A stretch of DNA of 52,076 nt from a virus. Each line of letters opens with the position of its first letter. Position 1 is the stretch's first letter. The notes beneath the pieces were generated by a model that saw nothing but the letters and a program-made list of their open reading frames with translations, was not told the origin of the DNA and searched no databases. The translations under genes were made by a program, and so were the position numbers. This document shows, piece after piece, positions 47,054-52,076 of the stretch. The DNA lies in IMG/VR virus record IMGVR_UViG_3300019135_000050, positions 1-52,076 of that record, one strand, 5' to 3'.

Positions 47054-47952
47054 TACCGATACCTCCGTCCCCAAATGAACGCCAACAGGATGGACAAGCA
47101 CCACACCGCACTTGCCAGTGAAAGAATCGCCTGACCGTCGGCCGTAAAAAAGTAGAGACGGTAGGAATCCTTTAACAGCGTTTGATTGTACGGTATCAGA
47201 CAGAGACAGATGGCGATCACCAAAAGCAAACTGATCCAAATCGCGTAAATCTCACTATCCCTTTCCTCTTTTTCGTCCTGTTGGACAAACATCTCATTGG
47301 TCAAACGGTTGAGGGACGTTTGTATATCCTCCGTCTCCCCTTCCAAGCCGCTTGCCACATAGGTAGCAAAGTCATACGCCCAGGGATGGTGCAGCCGTTC
47401 TGCAAACTCTTCCACTGCCGCAACCAAGCTGCCACCGTCTGTGAGCGTGTTGTTGAGCAGAATCAATTCCGGCAGTAGTTCTTTCGGGCACTCGGCAACC
47501 ATTTCCCGAAAGGTTAAGATGATGTTTTTTCGACTGCTGTAATATCTGGAGAAGAGTTCCACGAAGCGACAAAACGATTGGACCTTTTGATTGATGCGTA
47601 CCGTGTACCTGGCATACAGAAGGAGTGTCGGCAGCAGGATGAACAGGAAAAAAAGCGAGAGTGAGACGATCAGGTTTTGCAACAATACTCCTGAGAGGAA
47701 ACCGGCGACGGCTCCGATAAGGGAGAACAAAATGTAACTCTCCGGCTGCCCCCCTGCAACTGTGCACCATTCCGCATACCGCTCGTATAACATTCTCCTG
47801 GAGGGGTTTTGCAAGAGTTTTTCCCGCAAGGTCCACACGGTTTTTGGGAAAAAAACTTTTGGGGTTGACCAAATTTTCTGAACGTACAAGCCCAGGAACA
47901 AAAAGCCGGCCAAGAGACAGACGGACATGGGCAGCAGAATCATCATCTTCAT
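47053..47952 (-). CDS. tadB: TadB-like inner-membrane platform protein
   Basis: 299 residues from ATG 47952 (ATGA overlap with tadA). N-terminal TM MMILLPMSVCLLAGFLFLGL, a TM pair near 95-150, a GspF-like helical part (LLPELILLNNTLTDGGSLVA, AVEEFAERLHHPW) and C-terminal TMs. It is the TadA partner in pilus assembly. Confidence 0.82.
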   Translation of the reverse strand: MKMMILLPMSVCLLAGFLFLGLYVQKIWSTPKVFFPKTVWTLREKLLQNPSRRMLYERYAEWCTVAGGQPESYILFSLIGAVAGFLSGVLLQNLIVSLSLFFLFILLPTLLLYARYTVRINQKVQSFCRFVELFSRYYSSRKNIILTFREMVAECPKELLPELILLNNTLTDGGSLVAAVEEFAERLHHPWAYDFATYVASGLEGETEDIQTSLNRLTNEMFVQQDEKEERDSEIYAIWISLLLVIAICLCLIPYNQTLLKDSYRLYFFTADGQAILSLASAVWCLSILLAFIWGRRYR

Positions 47953-49298
47953 ACCTGCCGTCCTATATCGGTCACACGCAAGCTTCGCAATACATCCACA
48001 TCCGCCTGGCCCAGGCTGCACATGTATTCTGCCAGATGCCCCTCCAGTTTCCTGCCCGTCCATTCGTACTCACCCGTAGCCAGATTGCGCTGGACCAGCG
48101 GCACGGACTCCACTCTTTGCATGGTGTCGTTCCATTCCGTTACATGGATTGCGTCAATGAAACGATGTCCGTTGCGCCGATACTGAAGGGAGTTGATGAA
48201 ATTCACAGCCCGACTAATTCGCTCCTGCGTTAATTCAATACTCCTGCCTCCATACTGATACACCAGATCAGTCAGATCATTTAACGCTTTGTGAGGGAAG
48301 CGTTCGTGCAAAGCTGCAATGGTTGCGTCTGTTCCCCGAATACCGGCATTCACGAACTGATAGGCCTCGATCGGTTCCCGAATTTCACCGATCAATATGG
48401 TGTTGGCCGTTGTCCGGTACATGTCTTTGAAGCAATGACCCAGCTCAATGCCAATCTCCTCGACGTTTTGCAGTTCAATCACCTCTCCCGGCCACATATC
48501 GCCAAACCGCATCTCATGTTCGCTTTCATATATGGTGATATAGTCGGAGGAAGGGTCTTTCAACTTTAACATGCAAATCATGAGTGTCGTTTTTCCCGCA
48601 GCCATGGGACCAATCACCAACACATTGCTGCGGCCGTATACTTGCTGTTCCAGCAGCAGCTGCACCTTTTCATCAAATGTCGGAAGGTCTTGTGTGCGCA
48701 GTTGGTCCAGGGAAAACGATCGCGTGGTAAAGCGTCTTACCAGTACCGTTGGCACCCTTGAATAGGGAAAGGTAAACATGGTAAGCCGAGCCTTTAACGT
48801 ATCCAGGTACCCGCTTAACCGCGGTTTTTTTTCATTGAAGGAAAGTCCCGCTGTGTTTGTTAATTTTTGCTGCAAGATCTCTACCTCTTGCCACGTAGGC
48901 TTATACTCCAAAAACTTTTTTACCCCTTGTTCCAAATAAGCAACGTTTTTCCCTGCAGAAATGCGCACCTCCTCAATCCATGGGGAAAGGTGGAGCACAA
49001 CATCCAAAATCCCCCATCCATAGGTGGAAAATGCAATGCCTTCATATCCGTTTACACAGGGAAGGATTTGCTCCGTAACGGGCCGTTTCACCACCTCCTC
49101 AAAGTAGTGTTGCAATCGAACAATTATGTGATTGTGACTTTCCCGATCCCCATTTTCCGCCATTGTGAGAATGCGCTGCATCTCCAGCTTTTCTTCCCTC
49201 GTCGTGCCAAAGTTGTTCAGGTAGTCACGAGCTGCCTGTTTGATTTCTTCTGCCGTTGTCAGTTGTAAGGACTTTCGATCTGAGGCAATGTTTTTCAT
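47949..49298 (-). CDS. tadA: TadA/CpaF-type secretion ATPase
   Basis: 449 residues. Walker A GPMAAGKTT at 230-238, Asp-box-like YESEHEM at 257-263, Walker B ILIGEIRE at 301-308, and a His-box-like GTDATIAALHER at 321-332 (less canonical than usual). Hexameric ATPase that drives pilus assembly or secretion. It is coupled to both neighbours by ATGA overlaps. Confidence 0.92.
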   Translation of the reverse strand: MKNIASDRKSLQLTTAEEIKQAARDYLNNFGTTREEKLEMQRILTMAENGDRESHNHIIVRLQHYFEEVVKRPVTEQILPCVNGYEGIAFSTYGWGILDVVLHLSPWIEEVRISAGKNVAYLEQGVKKFLEYKPTWQEVEILQQKLTNTAGLSFNEKKPRLSGYLDTLKARLTMFTFPYSRVPTVLVRRFTTRSFSLDQLRTQDLPTFDEKVQLLLEQQVYGRSNVLVIGPMAAGKTTLMICMLKLKDPSSDYITIYESEHEMRFGDMWPGEVIELQNVEEIGIELGHCFKDMYRTTANTILIGEIREPIEAYQFVNAGIRGTDATIAALHERFPHKALNDLTDLVYQYGGRSIELTQERISRAVNFINSLQYRRNGHRFIDAIHVTEWNDTMQRVESVPLVQRNLATGEYEWTGRKLEGHLAEYMCSLGQADVDVLRSLRVTDIGRQV

Positions 49299-50413
49299 CC
49301 GTATATGACCGCTCCTCGTTTCCGTTTATCGGCATCTGCTATCGCTTGCAGGCTGTTGATATACTGCTTGGGTGGAAAAAACTCTTCCACCAGCGCGCTG
49401 TGACTGCGATGTGATTGGATAAGACGATTGTCGGAAATACGCGGTACGACACCATAGACGGATAACCCCTCTCCGATCCGATGGGAGTTTCCTTTGTCAA
49501 AGTGACTAACCAAAACTTCATGTTGAATCCCTTGACCAAGCCAACGGGTAATCCATGCTTTTGCACTCTCCACGCTAAACGGATCCGCCCGAACGAAAAA
49601 CAGATTGCGATCCGCTGATAACAAGAGACGATGAAGCGCTTCAGTTTCGGGAAAACAATACCCCCAATCGAGATAGACGTAATCAAATTGCTGGCGCAAA
49701 GCTTCTATCAGATTGTACAGTTCATTGCTCTTCCATTTGATCGTCCCGTTGGCGTAATACAGATTTTCCACGCCGCTGCTCTGTTTAAAAACCGCTGCCC
49801 AATTGCGTTTCACTGCCGAAGCTTTATCCAGCAAATCGGGACGGTATAAAGCCAACTGATGCTGATGCAGACGAAAAAAACGGGTCAGATCCGGTTTTTC
49901 ACCATTCATGTCGATAACCGCAATTCGTTTGTCCGGATTTCGCTTGGCGAGGAGAATGGGATAATTGATGCAGAACGTCGTAATACCCGATGCACCGTAG
50001 CTCAGAAGTGCGTAAACCAAACCCGTACCTTGCAGGATTGGCTCCTGCTGCGTCGCTGCGATTCCCAGAATCATCCCGATCCGACTGCGAAGCTCTTCAT
50101 GTGTGGCAGCTGCAGGCAATACGTACGTGTTTGGAAACCGTGCCTGTTCTATCACCGTGTGGATGAGCGGTTCATCTTTGCATATCGGTGCAATGAGTAC
50201 TGCCACCCGTTCGTCAAGGCAAGCACGGACGGAAGGAATCCATTCCCAAGGCGGTGTCGTGAACATTTCGGAAAACACAACAACTGCCTCCGGTTGATAG
50301 ATGGATGCCAATCGAAAAAACTCTTCATCATATTCTGCTGCCAGCGCTTCGCACCCGTTTGGCAAAAAGGAATGGACCAGAGATTTCATCGGGTAGCAAA
50401 CCAATATCTTCAT
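49295..50413 (-). CDS. CpaE-like protein with degenerate P-loop
   Basis: 372 residues: an N-terminal receiver-like alpha/beta domain (EAVVVFSEMFTTPPWEWIPS) and a MinD/ParA-like ATPase domain. The P-loop SYGASGITTF lacks the usual Lys, as in many CpaE proteins; later motifs (AVIDMNGEKPD, YVYLDWGYCFPE) are recognisable. It probably localises the Tad machine. Coupled by ATGA on both sides. Confidence 0.75.
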   Translation of the reverse strand: MKILVCYPMKSLVHSFLPNGCEALAAEYDEEFFRLASIYQPEAVVVFSEMFTTPPWEWIPSVRACLDERVAVLIAPICKDEPLIHTVIEQARFPNTYVLPAAATHEELRSRIGMILGIAATQQEPILQGTGLVYALLSYGASGITTFCINYPILLAKRNPDKRIAVIDMNGEKPDLTRFFRLHQHQLALYRPDLLDKASAVKRNWAAVFKQSSGVENLYYANGTIKWKSNELYNLIEALRQQFDYVYLDWGYCFPETEALHRLLLSADRNLFFVRADPFSVESAKAWITRWLGQGIQHEVLVSHFDKGNSHRIGEGLSVYGVVPRISDNRLIQSHRSHSALVEEFFPPKQYINSLQAIADADKRKRGAVIYG

Positions 50414-51204
50414 TTTTTGTGCACCTCCTCCTGTACAAGCACGTGACCAATTTGTATCGTTCCGTAGTTCATTGCCTCACTTAAGGCAGTAAACTGTTCG
50501 TCGGTCAGATTGAATCCAATATAAGCAGGCAGTGAACTCGGCTGCGATCGATAGTCCCGATACCGCTTCTCCCCATTTGCGTATTTCTTCGCTTCTGAAC
50601 CCTTGAATACTGCGGAATCCATCTGTTCAGCCGGTGGCAGCAGGTTGGGCTTCAGGGTATAAATTTCAACCCCGTTGTTGTCTTTCACAGTTACGAGCTG
50701 ACTGATAAACAACGGATCCGCTGTATGATTGCTCTTGTGAAAATGTGCGGGCGCCGGCATGGACTGCAGCTCCGTCAGCGGCTTGTACTTGACCCACACC
50801 TTGACCTTGTCTCCCTTGCGAAGCTCCGTGATCGGCATGATCGAGTGTAGAGGGAACTCATATCTCGCTTCCCCTATTTGAGGCAACAACTGGGTTTCCG
50901 AAAGTTTTTCTTTGAGCAGCTGCTCCCCCTCATACAATGGCTGCATGCTTCTTTTTCCCAGCACACTCTCCAACGTCTGTAATGCACCGGGGAAAATTTC
51001 ATCTGCCTCCTCCTGAACGAGCACTACATCGTCCCTGGTAATGGGCTCGTACGGGGAAATCTCTTTGCCTTTCGCTACTTTTACGACAGGCGCAAATAAT
51101 CGTTCAGAAGCGAGTGCATCCAGATAGTAAGTTGCAGCGTAAAAACTTGCTGCCGCCAACAGCAGCGATAGGAAGCCAATCGTTAACAGTGTCTGTTTCT
51201 TCAT
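50410..51204 (-). CDS. CpaB-like SAF-domain protein
   Basis: 264 residues from ATG 51204 (ATGA overlap). A TM/signal helix LLTIGFLSLLLAAASFYAAT, then a SAF domain (APVVKVAKGKEISPYEPITR, DVVLV...GKRSMQPLYEGEQL) as in CpaB/RcpC pilus proteins that bind the wall or outer layers. The later part is less typical. A longer frame upstream overlaps the ATPase. Confidence 0.78.
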   Translation of the reverse strand: MKKQTLLTIGFLSLLLAAASFYAATYYLDALASERLFAPVVKVAKGKEISPYEPITRDDVVLVQEEADEIFPGALQTLESVLGKRSMQPLYEGEQLLKEKLSETQLLPQIGEARYEFPLHSIMPITELRKGDKVKVWVKYKPLTELQSMPAPAHFHKSNHTADPLFISQLVTVKDNNGVEIYTLKPNLLPPAEQMDSAVFKGSEAKKYANGEKRYRDYRSQPSSLPAYIGFNLTDEQFTALSEAMNYGTIQIGHVLVQEEVHKK

Positions 51205-52076
51205 AACACCCTTCCCTTTTCTGTTCGCGCAATTGCCTCGAACCATTTGCATTCCTCGGGATACATCTCCAGCAGCAGGCAAGCTTTTGACTGTGCACGG
51301 GACACCTTCTCACTGTCGATGTGAGGAACGAACGCCGCGAGTTTTCTCTGTTCCGCCAGTTCATCCCACAACGAAAGGGTGCCCTCTACTTTCTGCCTGT
51401 TGTCCATGCGTGATAAATAAGGACTCCATCGATTGGCTAGGAGTTTCACCTTGGCGCTTTTGCTTTGCCATGTTGGAGGGGGGGATTGCGAGAGCATCAG
51501 TTGTGTCAGGCGGGATACGTCCCCATCAATTACCATCCACATTTCATCCATTATCTCCAAAACCGGTTCTGCGAGTGGATGGTCCCATTGTGAGGACAAA
51601 TCAACAACGACACAGGGTGAGTCTTTCGTAACCATGAGAAGCCAATTGGTAATATCAACGTGGGAAGGATTTCGTTTCTGGAAGGTAGTATCGACGTGTA
51701 TTTTAAGCTGGTTGTTTTGCATCAACAGCTGATACTTTGTGGTTTCTTTGGGGTCTGGATGCGCTCTCCGTTCGAAATCCAGTGCGAAATAGTAATGGGA
51801 CACGGTTCCGGGCAGCTCGCACAACGTAGTGGGAGTTCCTTTTCCCGCTAGGTAGTAGGCCAAATTGCTGGCCAGAAAGCTGGTACCAACACGGGGGTAC
51901 AACCCCGCAAAGACGATGAGGCGACGGTAATGGGAGAGGTTGGGGCCATCTGCTGTCGGGGAAGATAATTTCTCTTTAAGTGAACGCCACCGCTTCTCCT
52001 CTTCTTCTGTCAGTGAAAATTCTTGTTTCTCTAATTCACGAAACTGGTTTACAAATCGGTTGACCTTCTGGAACAT
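51201..52076 (-). CDS. MinD/CpaE-like ATPase at the window edge
   Basis: At least 291 residues; the ATG is the last base triplet in the window, so the start may be further right. A deviant P-loop GLYPRVGTSFLASNLAYYLA, then CVVVDLSSQWDHPLAEPVLE and MWMVIDGDVSRLTQLML resemble the Walker B and switch regions of the MinD/ParA family. With the neighbouring CpaE-like gene it gives the locus two such proteins. Confidence 0.7.
   Translation of the reverse strand: MFQKVNRFVNQFRELEKQEFSLTEEEEKRWRSLKEKLSSPTADGPNLSHYRRLIVFAGLYPRVGTSFLASNLAYYLAGKGTPTTLCELPGTVSHYYFALDFERRAHPDPKETTKYQLLMQNNQLKIHVDTTFQKRNPSHVDITNWLLMVTKDSPCVVVDLSSQWDHPLAEPVLEIMDEMWMVIDGDVSRLTQLMLSQSPPPTWQSKSAKVKLLANRWSPYLSRMDNRQKVEGTLSLWDELAEQRKLAAFVPHIDSEKVSRAQSKACLLLEMYPEECKWFEAIARTEKGRVL

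Noticed and set aside
1-52076. tRNA, rRNA, CRISPR or insertion sequence
   Set aside because: No cloverleaf with CCA-type end, no regularly spaced direct repeats and no transposase-like protein were seen by reading; a covariance-model scan would be needed to exclude divergent RNAs.

Overview
The window suggests a Gram-positive, moderately high-GC member of the Bacillales (Brevibacillus/Paenibacillaceae-like; genus not provable from sequence alone). Evidence: nearly every gene has a strong AGGAGG-type ribosome site, GTG and TTG starts are frequent, and the prophage virion genes follow the PBSX/skin (xkd/yqb) family of Bacillus. Most of the window is one temperate, contractile-tailed (myovirus-type) prophage of about 43 kb, roughly 3.1 to 45.95 kb, inserted between two pieces of chromosomal or conjugative-element DNA.

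Left flank (1-3023): a small VirB2/TrbC-like two-TM protein, a VirD4/HerA-type P-loop ATPase and a decayed gene remnant. Right flank (46.0-52.1 kb, all minus strand): a Tad/Flp-type secretion-pilus operon (MinD-like ATPase, CpaB-like SAF protein, CpaE-like protein, TadA/CpaF ATPase, TadB, TadC and a 50-residue membrane peptide) in which each consecutive pair from the MinD-like gene to tadC overlaps by 1-4 bases.

Prophage, read in transcription order. A divergent genetic switch at 41.0-41.4 kb has two XRE-type regulators and five copies of a 15-bp operator; one operator fills the 17-bp spacer of a near-consensus early promoter. Rightward (plus strand) lies the lysogeny block: CI-like repressor, a 198-aa unknown, a YqaE/Pmp3-like peptide, an HsdR_N-type PD-(D/E)XK nuclease, an ImmA/IrrE metallopeptidase, an unknown and a tyrosine integrase. 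Leftward (minus strand) come the early genes: excisionase-like HTH proteins, HNH endonuclease, YqaJ exonuclease, RecT, a DnaD-like initiator carrying an iteron cluster (candidate origin), BRO-type antirepressor, RusA resolvase and a cytosine-5 methyltransferase. After these are many small proteins, an ASCH protein and a sigma-region-4-like late regulator. Late genes follow: terS, terL, portal, a MuF head protein carrying a C-terminal toxin-like domain with its own putative immunity gene, protease/scaffold, major capsid, connectors, sheath, tube, a tail chaperone expressed through a -1 frameshift, tape measure, baseplate, fibre and lysis genes.

The left end of the prophage holds three independently transcribed small units, each with its own promoter and terminator or end. 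They are a two-membrane-protein plus HTH operon, a NYN-domain RNase-like gene, and a probable ~100-nt RNA. This is a typical lysogenic-conversion (moron) layout.

The most interesting systems are the virion-associated MuF toxin/immunity pair, the programmed frameshift, the iteron origin, the operator array, and the accessory left-end and lysogeny genes. The exact attachment sites could not be fixed.
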